Shown here: positions 26,382 through 39,878 of the stretch, piece after piece
Numbering within the stretch: position 1 is the stretch's first letter
Layout: the number at the start of each line of letters is the position of its first letter
Origin: Natronospirillum sp.
GTDB lineage: Bacteria > Pseudomonadota > Gammaproteobacteria > Pseudomonadales > Natronospirillaceae
NCBI RefSeq assembly: GCF_022565775.1
Contig: NZ_JAIUMC010000016.1
Location: 1-48,644 of the forward strand
Length of the DNA: 48,644 bases
Direction of reading: 5' to 3'
Notes under the pieces: model-generated
What the model saw: only the letters and a program-made list of their open reading frames with translations
Database searches by the model: none
Told to the model about the DNA's origin: nothing
Made by a program: the position numbers and the translations under genes

Positions 26382-27293
26382 GTGTGGTTTAAGAGCACCT
26401 TCATCTACCAGATTCGAGACCCTGAATTCATCCAGCGACTGGGACAGCACGCCCTTCATGAGGGCCATGGCTTCAATGACTGCCTGCCCAGCCAGCCCGT
26501 CAGCATGGGGCTGGTACCCCCACACCGGGGACTGACCGAACTGCAACTGGTACAGACCGACTTTGCTGTCTGGAAACTGCAGCGCCAGGAGCGTCTGCTA
26601 CCGGCAAGTGTGATCAATGAAACACTGCAGGAGCGGGTCGAAGCGCTGCAGCATGATGAAGACCGCCGTATTGGCCGCAGCGAACGCCAGGATCTGAAAG
26701 AGCAGATCACTCAGGAACTGCTGCCGCGTGCCTTTACGCGCAAACAACAGCACTTGATCATCGTCGACCGCCAATCCGGCTGGCTGTTCGTGCAAAGTGG
26801 CAGCGAGAGCCGCGCCGATGAACTCACTGCCGCCCTGCGTGACATCCTGGGCGAGCTACCCATAGTGCCACTGGGCGCCCTCTGCCGCCCCGAGAGTGTC
26901 TGGGCGGAATGGCTGCAGCAGGGCAACCTGCCCGATGGTGTCGACGTGGCGGACGAACTGACCTTGTTTCATCCGGCCGAAGAAGCCATCGTGCGCATCA
27001 AGCAACTGGGCTGGGACAGCGACGAAGTCCAGCAGTTGCTGGCCGCCGGCTATCGACCCCAACAAATGCTGTTGAACTGGCAGGATCAGGTGACACTACA
27101 GGTCAATGAGAAGAGTGTGCTAAAGCGGCTGAGATTTGCAGATGAACTGCTGGAGCAGGCCTCCAACGAAGGCGGCGACGATGCCATTGCCGAGTGGGAA
27201 GCGGGCCTGCACCTGATGGTCGGCGCATTGCGTTCATTCGCCGACCACTGGCTGCAGTGGTGTCAGGCAGATCCCAGTCCGGAAAACGGGTAG
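26382..27293 (+). CDS. rdgC: recombination-associated protein RdgC
   Basis: A ring-forming, non-specific DNA-binding protein that limits RecA activity and recombination at stalled forks. I start it at GTG 26382, giving VWFKSTFIYQI, because RdgC proteins begin with a WFKN-like segment and this yields 303 residues, the family size. A 20-codon upstream extension lacks conservation and would cover the promoter. LLPRAFTRKQQ and the following segments with the LPIVPL block are typical. Its 3' end overlaps the convergent DUF2489 gene by 31 bases. Confidence 0.92.
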   Translation: MWFKSTFIYQIRDPEFIQRLGQHALHEGHGFNDCLPSQPVSMGLVPPHRGLTELQLVQTDFAVWKLQRQERLLPASVINETLQERVEALQHDEDRRIGRSERQDLKEQITQELLPRAFTRKQQHLIIVDRQSGWLFVQSGSESRADELTAALRDILGELPIVPLGALCRPESVWAEWLQQGNLPDGVDVADELTLFHPAEEAIVRIKQLGWDSDEVQQLLAAGYRPQQMLLNWQDQVTLQVNEKSVLKRLRFADELLEQASNEGGDDAIAEWEAGLHLMVGALRSFADHWLQWCQADPSPENG

Positions 27294-27736
27294 CTGCGCA
27301 AGGTAACGGCCACCTCCAGCACACGACTGCGATAGTCGCGCTCGTGCGCTTCCCGGGCCCGGTCCTGGCGCAGGCGCTCTTTGGCCTCCAGGGCCTTGCG
27401 GGCACCATGCGTATCAAATTCCCTGACCTGCTCGTAAAGGTCATCCAGCGCGTTGAACTTTTCCCGCTCCGAGTCGGGCAAATCGAGTCCATCCAGCAGA
27501 AACTTGAGCCGGATCGCCCCTTCGGACAGGTTCAAGTCTTCTTCCAGCAGGTTGCTGGCGATAATGCGGATGCTGTCGATAAGATAGTCTTCGTGGGCGA
27601 GCTTCTGTCGCTCATACTCTGCGGCCTGTTCAGCCATACGCTGTCGATGCTGATACAGCTGCCAGTGCAACCAACCTGCATAGCCGGCCAGCGCCACAAC
27701 AATGGCGATTGCTACAATAGTCAAGGTGGTCAGCAT
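27263..27736 (-). CDS. DUF2489 membrane protein
   Basis: A 157-residue protein with one N-terminal membrane helix (about 3-25), then a charged, mostly helical cytoplasmic domain containing YLIDSIRIIASNLLEEDLNLSEGAIRLK-type sequence that I recognise as DUF2489. The function is unknown. The ATG at 27736 has AGGGG upstream. It is 20 bases downstream of the yheU-like gene and overlaps the end of rdgC on the other strand. Confidence 0.65.
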   Translation of the reverse strand: MLTTLTIVAIAIVVALAGYAGWLHWQLYQHRQRMAEQAAEYERQKLAHEDYLIDSIRIIASNLLEEDLNLSEGAIRLKFLLDGLDLPDSEREKFNALDDLYEQVREFDTHGARKALEAKERLRQDRAREAHERDYRSRVLEVAVTLRSYPFSGLGSA

Positions 27737-27756
27737 GAGAATACCCCTGGAAAATG

Positions 27757-28018
27757 CTAGTCGAGTTCTTCCGGACGGCGCAGCGCCGGGGATTCGGTAT
27801 CGGGATCGAAAATCAACACCCAGTCTCCGCTGTCCAGTCCAGCCAGTACCTTAGTCAATTCGCGCTGCAGATCAAAGCCTTCGACATTCTGATCGGCCAA
27901 TTGAGCGACCAGACAGCTCTCCACCACACTGTGCAGCGCGTCCTGCGACAGATGCTGCCAGGGTATCCGTATCGGTGCGCTCTCTGCCTGCGGCTCACCG
28001 TGGGCGTCCAGATCGGGA

Positions 28019-28038
<20 letters not shown>
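27757..28038 (-). CDS. YheU-like (UPF0270) protein
   Basis: A 93-residue acidic protein. After about 22 leading residues comes IPWQHLSQDALHSVVES, which matches the start of E. coli YheU (LIPWQDLSPETL-like), followed by a short helical core and DWVLIFD. The function of the family is unknown. I place the start at ATG 28038 (MNLDSFDPD); a longer frame to 28215 reads out-of-family sequence across the neighbouring gene. It overlaps that gene by 20 bases, suggesting coupled translation. Confidence 0.72.
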
Positions 28039-31999
<3,961 letters not shown>

Positions 32000-32037
32000 T
32001 GGAACGATACCCTATCCTGTTGTCCTGCTATGCCGAA

Positions 32038-35000
32038 TCAGGCTGTTGCCATCTCTACGGCTTCATCGACGTTCACGGAGACCAGGCGCGAAACGCCCGG
32101 CTCATTCATAGTAACACCCATCAGTTGATGTGCAATTTCCATCGCGACCTTGTTGTGCGTGATATAGATGAACTCCACCTGCTCTGACATGGCCTCGACA
32201 AGACGCGAAAAGCGGGTCACATTGGCATCATCCAGCGGTGCGTCTACTTCATCCAGCATACAGAAAGGGGCCGGATTGAGGCGGAAAATGGAAAACACCA
32301 TAGCAATGGCCGTCAGCGCCTTTTCACCGCCCGATAGCAGGTGGATGGTGGCGTTCTTTTTGCCCGGCGGCCGGGCCATGATGGCCACGCCGGTATCCAG
32401 CAGGTCTTCGCCGGTCATCTCGAGATAAGCATGGCCACCCCCGAATACGCGGGGGAAAAGCTCCTGCAGCCCGGCATTGACCTTGTCAAAGGTGGTCTTG
32501 AATCGGTTACGGGTTTCCTGGTCAATACGCCGAATGGCCTGCTCCAGGGTTTCCAGCGCCCGTTCCAGATCTTCGTTCTGACGGTCCAGATATTCTTTGC
32601 GCTCATTTTGCACTCGATACTCGTCAATGGCGGCCAGGTTGATCGGGCCAAGACGCTGGATGCGCTGTGTAAGCTGTTCGATTCGCGACTCACAGGTGGG
32701 CAAATCAAGATCGTCAGGCAATGTCTCCAGCAGCGTCTGCAGATGGTAATTCTGCTCCTGCAACTGCTCTTCCAGGGTGGTCTTGCGTGTCTCGACGCGC
32801 TCACGTTCCATCTGCTGCTGTTGCAGACGCAGGCTCAGGTCGCGCATCGCCTGCTCGATTCTGACCTTGCGCTGGTCCAGATCGCGCATCCCTTGATGAA
32901 AGGTTTCGGCGGCCTGACGCGCTTCTGTCAGTTCATTTTCCAGCGCCAACTGGCGCGCCACCTTGTCCTCGAGTTCACCAGTGAGTTCGTCGTCCGGATC
33001 CAGCAGTGACTGCATCTCTGCATGCAGGGCCTGCTCACGCTGTGCCAGTTGCTGGTGCTGCTGGTCATTACGCTGCACCGCCGCCTCCAGTGACTGCAAT
33101 TGACTCTCCAGACCCCGCACCGACAGTTCCAGCTGATGCTTTTGCTGACTGGCTTCCCGCTGCCGGGCACGTGCGTCTTCCAGCGCCTGGCGGGCTTCAT
33201 CCCGGGCATTGCTCAATGCCGTGCGGTCTTCGCTCTTGTGGCCGTGCGTTTCCTGGGCCTCTGCCAGCGCCTGCTGGGCTTCCTGTTGCGCGGCTATTTC
33301 CTGTTCATAGGCCGCATCCGCCTCTTCCAGTTCGCTCCGATAGCGCTGCAGACTCTGGTTCATTTGCTGACTGGTGGCACTCAGGGCTGAAATTCGGGTT
33401 TCGATTTCATGTACCCGTCGTCGACAGTCGTCAACCTGTGCCCGCTGTTGCTGCCACTGTTGCTCCAGACTGTCCAGGCCGAGTTGCGCCGCTTCCTGAT
33501 TGAGTTCTGCGTCTTCCAGCTCGAATTCGCTGTCATCGACACTGGCCTCAAGCTCCTGCAGTCGCGCCTGCTGCGCCAGCAGCCCTTCCCGGTCCTGCTG
33601 GCTGCGGAAAATCCGCGTCCAGCCCTGGCCGAGCCAGACACCATCTGTGGTGATCACGCTGGCGCCTTCGGGCAGGCCCGGCAGTCTCTTTCGGGCTTCT
33701 TCCACCGACTCTGCCAGATAAACCTGATTGAGCAGCGGCTGCAAAGCCCCGGGTGCCCGGGCTTTGGCGCCCAGGGTGCCGGGTGTCGGTGAAACCTGGG
33801 GCGCCTGTTCACTGAGCCAGCTCATGCGGGCGTCGGGCAAGTGCGACCAGGCCGAATCGGGCACGCCGCTGCCGGGCAGCACATGGCTCTGCAGCCAGTG
33901 CCCCAGCACCCACTCCACGGCTTGCTCCCAGGGTGACTCGACCGTCAGCCCCGACAGCGCCTGCGGGCTGCGCTGCAACTGCCAGCGACTGAGCCAATCC
34001 TGCACCTCGGCACTATCGCCGGCCTGCGCGTGCAGGGTGGCGCGCAGCCGGGTGATTTCCTGCTGCTGGTCGGTCAGGCGGCTGCGCAGCGTCTGCACCG
34101 CCTGCTGACGCTGCTGCTGCTCTTCCCGTTTGCCCTGCAGGGCCTCTTCGGTTTCTCGGCCCTGGGCTTCCGCTTCTTCCAGCCGCGCCTGTGCGGCCTC
34201 CAGATCACTGGTGAAGCGCAGCAGTTCTTCGGCGGCCGGATCTTCCTCCAGCGTCTGCAGTTCATGGCGCAGTTTTTCCCGTCGCTGGGCCAGCACCTGC
34301 AACTGCTGATCCGCCTGTTCTATCCGTGAGCGCCAGCGTTCGGTCTGCCGCGCAGCCTCGGCTGAACCCAGGCTGTATTCCAGCCAGCGCTCTTCATGTT
34401 CACGAAAGGTGCCTTCCTGCTGTTCCAGCTCCAGCGTTGCCTCTTCAGTCCGCTCCCGCCAGATGTCGAGTTCGGGTGACAGGTGTGCCAGTTGGTCACG
34501 CACCTTTTCCAGACTCGCGCGATCCGTTTCCTCATGACGCCGCAGTTCATGACGCTCACGTTCGATGGACTGCTGACTCTGCTGCAGCCGCTGCACCTGC
34601 TCGCGCTGATGCGCCGACTGCTGCTCCAATCGGGTAATCTCATTGCCCACCTCGTAGTAGGCTTTCTGTACCTTCTGGAAACGCTCTGCGGCCTCTTCAT
34701 TGTTCTGGCGCAGCGCTTCCATGTCGGCTTCACAGTCACGCAGTTGCGCTTCCTGCTCGGCCTGATCGCGTTCCACTTCCAGCAGTCGCTGCCGGACCTG
34801 CTGACCTTCGGTGTCCAGGTCACGCCAGCGCAGCACCGTAAGCTGGGCGCGCAACTGCTTTTCTTCTGCCTTGTATTCCCGGTACTTCTCGGCAGCTCTG
34901 GCCTGACGCTCAAGATGCGCCAGCTGGCGGTCCAGTTCTTCGCGAATATCCGTCAACCGCTCCAGGTTTTCGTGCGTGCGCCGCATGCGGTTTTCGGTTT

Positions 35001-35535
35001 CGCGGCGCCGGTCCTTGTATTTGGCGATGCCGGCCGCTTCTTCGATCGTGACCCGAAGCTCATCGGGCTTGGCCTCAATCAACCGCGAGATCATGCCCTG
35101 TTCGATGATGGCATAGCTGCGCGGACCCAGCCCGGTACCGGAAAAAATATCGGTGATATCGCGACGACGGCATTTACTGCCATTCAGAAAATAGGTGGAC
35201 TGCCCGTCCCGGGTGACCTTGCGCTTGACGGAAATCTCGTTGTATTCCGCATAGGGACCACTGAGGGTGTGGTCACTGTTGTCGAACATCAGTTCGACCG
35301 TGCACTGAGCGACTGGCTTGCGCCGGGTAGACCCATTGAAGATGACATCCGTCATGGCTTCACCGCGCAGATGCTTGGCCGAAGACTCACCCATGACCCA
35401 GCGCACGGCATCGATGACATTCGATTTGCCACAGCCGTTGGGCCCCACAATCGCTGTGAGGTTGGTCGGAAACGGGATCTGGGTCGGATCGACAAACGAC
35501 TTGAAGCCGGCCAGTTTGATGCTCTTCAGGCGCAT
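32038..35535 (-). CDS. smc: chromosome segregation ATPase SMC
   Basis: The condensin ATPase that organises and helps separate chromosomes with ScpA and ScpB. The 1165-residue product has Walker A GPNGCGKS at 31-38, two long coiled coils, a hinge domain at about 500-640, the ABC signature LLSGGEKA near 1067 and Walker B FCMLDEVDAPLDD shortly after. It starts at ATG 35535, with AAAGGAA about 12 bases upstream. It is first in the smc-zipA-ligA run. The presence of SMC rather than MukB is typical outside the enteric-Vibrio branch. Confidence 0.98.
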   Translation of the reverse strand: MRLKSIKLAGFKSFVDPTQIPFPTNLTAIVGPNGCGKSNVIDAVRWVMGESSAKHLRGEAMTDVIFNGSTRRKPVAQCTVELMFDNSDHTLSGPYAEYNEISVKRKVTRDGQSTYFLNGSKCRRRDITDIFSGTGLGPRSYAIIEQGMISRLIEAKPDELRVTIEEAAGIAKYKDRRRETENRMRRTHENLERLTDIREELDRQLAHLERQARAAEKYREYKAEEKQLRAQLTVLRWRDLDTEGQQVRQRLLEVERDQAEQEAQLRDCEADMEALRQNNEEAAERFQKVQKAYYEVGNEITRLEQQSAHQREQVQRLQQSQQSIERERHELRRHEETDRASLEKVRDQLAHLSPELDIWRERTEEATLELEQQEGTFREHEERWLEYSLGSAEAARQTERWRSRIEQADQQLQVLAQRREKLRHELQTLEEDPAAEELLRFTSDLEAAQARLEEAEAQGRETEEALQGKREEQQQRQQAVQTLRSRLTDQQQEITRLRATLHAQAGDSAEVQDWLSRWQLQRSPQALSGLTVESPWEQAVEWVLGHWLQSHVLPGSGVPDSAWSHLPDARMSWLSEQAPQVSPTPGTLGAKARAPGALQPLLNQVYLAESVEEARKRLPGLPEGASVITTDGVWLGQGWTRIFRSQQDREGLLAQQARLQELEASVDDSEFELEDAELNQEAAQLGLDSLEQQWQQQRAQVDDCRRRVHEIETRISALSATSQQMNQSLQRYRSELEEADAAYEQEIAAQQEAQQALAEAQETHGHKSEDRTALSNARDEARQALEDARARQREASQQKHQLELSVRGLESQLQSLEAAVQRNDQQHQQLAQREQALHAEMQSLLDPDDELTGELEDKVARQLALENELTEARQAAETFHQGMRDLDQRKVRIEQAMRDLSLRLQQQQMERERVETRKTTLEEQLQEQNYHLQTLLETLPDDLDLPTCESRIEQLTQRIQRLGPINLAAIDEYRVQNERKEYLDRQNEDLERALETLEQAIRRIDQETRNRFKTTFDKVNAGLQELFPRVFGGGHAYLEMTGEDLLDTGVAIMARPPGKKNATIHLLSGGEKALTAIAMVFSIFRLNPAPFCMLDEVDAPLDDANVTRFSRLVEAMSEQVEFIYITHNKVAMEIAHQLMGVTMNEPGVSRLVSVNVDEAVEMATA

Positions 35536-35569
35536 GCAGCTCGGGGTTCCTTTCCTGAATCAGGCAGCC

Positions 35570-35597
35570 ATTGTATCGGGTTTTGACGGGCGCACAA
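35570..35597 (-). promoter_or_regulatory. candidate smc promoter
   Basis: On the minus strand TACAAT (35575 to 35570) follows TTGTGC (35597 to 35592) after 16 bases. The -10 matches consensus at five of six positions. It is 35 bases before the smc ATG, in the 104-base gap to ccmI. The -35 lies inside a palindrome (next entry). Confidence 0.45.
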
Positions 35598-35610
35598 ACG
35601 CCATTGTGCG
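35591..35610. promoter_or_regulatory. 20-bp palindrome over the smc -35
   Basis: CGCACAA (35591-35597) and TTGTGCG (35604-35610) are perfect inverted repeats around a six-base centre. The left arm coincides with the candidate smc -35. It could be a repressor operator, or a hairpin at the end of the ccm transcript, though no T-run follows it. Confidence 0.45.
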
Positions 35611-35639
35611 GGCAGTGTCACGACCGGCCCAAGGGGCGT

Positions 35640-36866
35640 TCAGGGCCCGGCACTGCCCCGCAGTTCCAGACTCAACGTCGCCACGGCATCTTCACCCGAA
35701 ACAGGTACAACGACTACCCGGGAGCTGTGAGTAGCCTCGTTCAGATTAGCGCCGGGCGGCGTCGCAAAGGCCACCACTTCGACTTCGTTCTGGCTGGACA
35801 AGGCCGGCATATCGCCGGAACGATCTCGGTCGGTCAGGCGCAGGGCCAAGGGCATGTCGGCCACGGTATAGCGCTGCAGGGCGACCAGACTGCCGCCCTC
35901 TGTAGTACGGGCAACGATGTAGATAAAGGCATCTGGCGCCAGTTCCTCGGGCAGCGCCGAGAACACCACCTGAACGCCCTCCAGGTCACCGGCAGCTTCA
36001 GAGTCGACGAGTTGCCGGGCATGCTCCAGAGCACCCGCCACGGCTTCCGTCATGCGCCCCGGTTCCGCCACCTCCAGAAAGCGCTCCCAGACGACAACCG
36101 CCTGCTGCGGATTCCCGGCATCCATGTGCGCCATGCCCAGAGTGGCCAGAGCCTGGGTGTTCATCGGGTCAAGGCGCAGGGCCTCTTCAAAATCGGCCTC
36201 GGTGGCCGCAGACATCCGGCGTTCTTCGTGGATGAAGCGGGTCTGCCCGCGATTGCTGAGGACCACTGACAGGTCTTCCGGGTCATATTCATCAAGTGCC
36301 CTGTAGGCCGCCTCAACCCGGTCATAGGTATTAATGGCATCCTCCGCACGCCCCACTTCGTCATAGCTGAGTGCCAGCATATAGAGGTCTTCAATGTCGG
36401 GGCGGCGCTGATTGTCGACATGATCTTCCAGAGCCACCAGAAAGCGCTCAAAGTCTTCCGGACTGCGTTCGCGAACCTGTGTCAGTTCATACAGTTCAAC
36501 CGCCTGCCGGGCTCCGGTTGGCTGGTAGATCACCAGTGCCATGATGGCCATTGCTGCCAGCGTCAACAGCGCCCAACGCCAGTCCAGACGACCTCCGGCC
36601 TGGACGGACTGTTCCGCGCTCTCCGTCTCGGCCAGTATCTGCCGATCCAGCTCGGCCTGCAGCGCCTCATGCTGAGCTTCATCCAGCAGACCCCTGGCCT
36701 TTTCATCAGCCAGTTCTTCCGTACGCGCCTCATAGACCGCGAGTCGATCCTGATTGCGCGCCAGCTTTATGGTCTGTCTGCTGCCATACAGCACCGGATA
36801 GAGCAGAAATACGGCAGCCAGTGCACACAACACAATGACCATGGCGACAACAACACCCATCAACAT
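35640..36866 (-). CDS. ccmI: cytochrome c maturation protein CcmI
   Basis: Brings apocytochrome c to the heme-ligation complex CcmFH. The 408-residue product has a membrane helix at 4-24, a cytoplasmic loop with a leucine-rich helical stretch, a second helix at about 95-113, and a periplasmic TPR domain, ending in a beta-rich segment. Its start and the ccmH stop share the sequence TGATG. It is last in ccmABCDEFGHI. Sequence conservation is low in this family; position and architecture carry much of the call. Confidence 0.9.
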   Translation of the reverse strand: MLMGVVVAMVIVLCALAAVFLLYPVLYGSRQTIKLARNQDRLAVYEARTEELADEKARGLLDEAQHEALQAELDRQILAETESAEQSVQAGGRLDWRWALLTLAAMAIMALVIYQPTGARQAVELYELTQVRERSPEDFERFLVALEDHVDNQRRPDIEDLYMLALSYDEVGRAEDAINTYDRVEAAYRALDEYDPEDLSVVLSNRGQTRFIHEERRMSAATEADFEEALRLDPMNTQALATLGMAHMDAGNPQQAVVVWERFLEVAEPGRMTEAVAGALEHARQLVDSEAAGDLEGVQVVFSALPEELAPDAFIYIVARTTEGGSLVALQRYTVADMPLALRLTDRDRSGDMPALSSQNEVEVVAFATPPGANLNEATHSSRVVVVPVSGEDAVATLSLELRGSAGP

Positions 36867-37393
36867 CAGGCAGACTCTCCTCGTGACCGTTCACGCAGCG
36901 CCCGCAATCGGGCCTGCTCTTCCGCTGTCAACTTCGTGTCGCCCGGGTCATCAGACGGGCCGCTGTGGCGCTTGCGAATACCCAGAATGACGGCGACCAG
37001 AAATGCCGTCAGGGCAAAACCGGCGACCCATATCCAGATCGTGTGGCCGCCCAGACGCGGCCGGTAGGTAACACCTTCGCCGTATCGCTCGATCATGAAA
37101 TCGACTATTTCCCGGTCGCTGTAGCCGTCTTCCAGCAGTCGCGCCACGCGATCGCGCATCTGTGCCGATACGGGCGCATTGGAATCGCCGATGGCCTGGT
37201 TGTCACACTGCATGCAGCGCAGCGTCCAGTTCAGGCGGTGAAACCGCTCCTCCAGATCAGACGACGAAAACTGGCGCAATGGCTCCACCAGGGTCTGATC
37301 ATCCGGTGTCAGCAGACCGGTGCCCTCACCGATGGTCTGCGCCATCAGCCACGGACTCTGCAGCACCAGAACGAACAGGAGCAGCCAGCGCAT
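36866..37393 (-). CDS. ccmH: cytochrome c maturation protein CcmH
   Basis: A thiol-disulfide protein that reduces apocytochrome cysteines and partners CcmF. The 175-residue product has a signal peptide (about 1-18), the CxxC motif at Cys60-Cys63 in LRCMQCDNQ, a membrane helix at about 125-145 and a cytoplasmic charged tail. The family motif is usually LRCxxCQ; here the residue after the second Cys is Asp. The single CxxC half is present and the TPR part is separate (CcmI), as in Pseudomonas. It overlaps ccmG (TAATG). Confidence 0.94.
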   Translation of the reverse strand: MRWLLLFVLVLQSPWLMAQTIGEGTGLLTPDDQTLVEPLRQFSSSDLEERFHRLNWTLRCMQCDNQAIGDSNAPVSAQMRDRVARLLEDGYSDREIVDFMIERYGEGVTYRPRLGGHTIWIWVAGFALTAFLVAVILGIRKRHSGPSDDPGDTKLTAEEQARLRALRERSRGESA

Positions 37394-37920
37394 TACAGGG
37401 ACTCCCAGACATCGCGCAGCGTATTGTCCCAGTGGCGTTCACTGAGAATGCCGACATGGCGGTGCCGCACGATACCTTCCGCGTCGATAAAGTAGGTCTC
37501 GGGGGCGCCGACCACACCCAGATCGAAGCCGAACTCGCCAATGGGGTCAAACACCGTAAACTCATAGGGATCGCCGCGGTCGACCAGCCATTCCTGGCCG
37601 CCGTCACGTGTATCCCGATAGTTCAGCCCGATAATGCGCACGCTCTCTTCATCGGCCAACTTGTTGAGAACCGGATGCTCGATACGGCAACTCGGACACC
37701 AGGAGCCCCAGACATTGAGCAGAAAAGGCGACCCATACAGGTCTTCGTTGACCCGGATCAGGTCTTCATCCGACAGGTCTTGCAGTGACAGGGTCGGCAG
37801 CACCTTGCCAATGCGCGTCGAGGGCGCACTGCCCTGATCTTCGCCCTGCGACAGCATGTAGCCGAACACAGTTGCCGCCACCAGCACGCCAAAAAACGGA
37901 ACGAACACTACCCACCGCAT
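37393..37920 (-). CDS. ccmG: periplasmic thioredoxin-like CcmG (DsbE)
   Basis: A membrane-anchored thioredoxin-like protein that reduces CcmH or apocytochrome c. The N-terminal helix (3-22) anchors it, and the active site WCPSC places Cys75 and Cys78 in the expected LLNVWGSW context. It is 175 residues. Its ATG overlaps the ccmF stop (TGATG). Confidence 0.96.
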   Translation of the reverse strand: MRWVVFVPFFGVLVAATVFGYMLSQGEDQGSAPSTRIGKVLPTLSLQDLSDEDLIRVNEDLYGSPFLLNVWGSWCPSCRIEHPVLNKLADEESVRIIGLNYRDTRDGGQEWLVDRGDPYEFTVFDPIGEFGFDLGVVGAPETYFIDAEGIVRHRHVGILSERHWDNTLRDVWESL

Positions 37921-39875
37921 CAGGCGGACCCTCCCAGTTTGATTCGACGATAACGTTTATCCATGATGGCCAGGCCAGCACCAAGCGACATGATGATGGA
38001 GCCCAGCCAGATCCAGCGCACAAAGGGTTTTACATGCAGGCGCATTGACCAGGTCTCCTGATCTGCCGACATGGGCTCACCCATGGAGACATAGAGATCC
38101 CGATTGAGCTGCCCCAGGATGCCCGCCTGGGTCATCAACTGGCCCGCTACCGGATAGAACCGCTTTTCAGCCAGCAGGTTCCCGACCACGCGACCATTGC
38201 GCGACAGGTCGAAGAAGGCCATCTGGGTCTCGTAGTTGGACACCGGGCGCTCGTCATATTCCCGGTAGGTAAAGGTCCAGTTGCCCAGCGTGTGACTGTC
38301 GCCGGGCGACATGCGCACATCGCGGCTCTCTTCGTACTGGGTGGCCATGGTCACGCCGACGATCATGACCAGCAGGCCGACATGCCCGAGGATCATGCCA
38401 TAGTAGGAGCGGCTCAGCTTGCGCAGGCCACGCCAGGGGTTGGGCGCATTGCGGGTACTGTCATACAGGGTTTTCAGGGTACTGAGCGCCAGCCACCAGG
38501 CCAGCGTGAGCCCCAGCACGACGCGCCAGTTGATATGGCCTGCGTACAGCCAGTTGCAGACAACGGCCAGGGCAACCGAGAGCAGAAACGCCCAGGCAGC
38601 CCAGCGCAAAATCGGCTTTTCATCATGTTTCTTCCAGCGTATCCACTGCCCCACCCCGAGCAAAATCACCAGCAAGGGCGCCAGCACAGTCGTGATGTCA
38701 TTGAACCAGGGCGGCCCGATAGAAATGGTGCGCATGCCCAGCAGGTCATTGACCACGGGCGCAAAGGTCAGCAACACGATGATGATGGTGTAGAGCGTCA
38801 GCACCAGGTTGTTGCCCAGCAGGAACATCTCGCGTGACCACCATTCGAAACGCACATTGACCTGCAGTTTTGGCAGTCGAATGGCATAGAGCAGCAGCGC
38901 CCCGCCGGTGAAGAGGAAAAAGATCATCAGAATGAAGAAGCCGCGGGACGGATCATTGGCGAACGAGTGCACACTGTTGAGCACCCCGGAGCGCACCAGG
39001 AAGGTCCCTAGCAGGGTCGTGGAAAACGCCGCTATGGCCAGCAGCACCGTCCAGCCCTTGTAGACCCCGCGCTTATCGGTCGCGGCCAGCGAATGAATCA
39101 GCGCCGTGCCGAGCAGCCAGGGTATCAGGGAAGCGTTCTCGACCGGATCCCAGAACCACCAGCCGCCCCAGCCCAGTTCGTAATAGGCCCACCAGGAGCC
39201 CAGCGCGATACCCAGCGTCAGAAACAGCCAGGCGACATTGGTCCAGGGCCGGGACCAGCGCGCCCAGGCACTGTCGAGCCGGCCTATCAGCAGGGCAGCG
39301 ATGGCAAAGGAGAATGCCACCGACAGCCCGACATACCCCATGTAGAGCATGGGCGGATGGAAAATGAGGCCCGGATCCTGCAGCAGCGGATTCAGATCGC
39401 GGCCATCGGCCGGCGGAAAGGGCAACACCCGGGCAAAGGGATTGGACGTAAACACCAGAAAGGCGTTGAAGGCAGCCAGCACCAGACCCATGACGCTCAT
39501 GACCACGGCCAGCATGTCCAGCGGCAGTTTCTTGCTGAACGCGGCGACGGCAACAATCCAGAAACTCAGGATCATCACCCACAGCAACATGGACCCTTCA
39601 TGCCCGCCCCAGACGCCGCTGACCTTGTAATACCAGGGCATGTTGGAGTTGGAGTGGTCCACCACATAGCGCACGGTGAAGTCGTCCGCCAGATGCAGCC
39701 AGGTCAGGGTAGCAAAGGACACCACGAGAAACGCCATGGACCCCAGGCCCAGCGGCCGCGCCAGCCGCATCAGGCCGGCGTGCTGACGGTAGTAGCCGAC
39801 CAGGGGCAGGACACCCAGGGCGATGCTGAACAGAAGGCCAAAAATAAGCGCCAGGAAACCAAACTCCGGCAACAT
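37920..39875 (-). CDS. ccmF: heme lyase CcmF
   Basis: The large membrane protein that attaches heme from CcmE to apocytochrome c. At 651 residues it has about 15 hydrophobic helices and the WWD heme-handling motif at about 236-243 (WGGWWFWDP), plus conserved histidines such as HEGS near 92 and HPPMLYMG near 173. Three bases separate it from ccmE. Confidence 0.97.
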   Translation of the reverse strand: MLPEFGFLALIFGLLFSIALGVLPLVGYYRQHAGLMRLARPLGLGSMAFLVVSFATLTWLHLADDFTVRYVVDHSNSNMPWYYKVSGVWGGHEGSMLLWVMILSFWIVAVAAFSKKLPLDMLAVVMSVMGLVLAAFNAFLVFTSNPFARVLPFPPADGRDLNPLLQDPGLIFHPPMLYMGYVGLSVAFSFAIAALLIGRLDSAWARWSRPWTNVAWLFLTLGIALGSWWAYYELGWGGWWFWDPVENASLIPWLLGTALIHSLAATDKRGVYKGWTVLLAIAAFSTTLLGTFLVRSGVLNSVHSFANDPSRGFFILMIFFLFTGGALLLYAIRLPKLQVNVRFEWWSREMFLLGNNLVLTLYTIIIVLLTFAPVVNDLLGMRTISIGPPWFNDITTVLAPLLVILLGVGQWIRWKKHDEKPILRWAAWAFLLSVALAVVCNWLYAGHINWRVVLGLTLAWWLALSTLKTLYDSTRNAPNPWRGLRKLSRSYYGMILGHVGLLVMIVGVTMATQYEESRDVRMSPGDSHTLGNWTFTYREYDERPVSNYETQMAFFDLSRNGRVVGNLLAEKRFYPVAGQLMTQAGILGQLNRDLYVSMGEPMSADQETWSMRLHVKPFVRWIWLGSIIMSLGAGLAIMDKRYRRIKLGGSA

Positions 39876-39878
39876 GCT

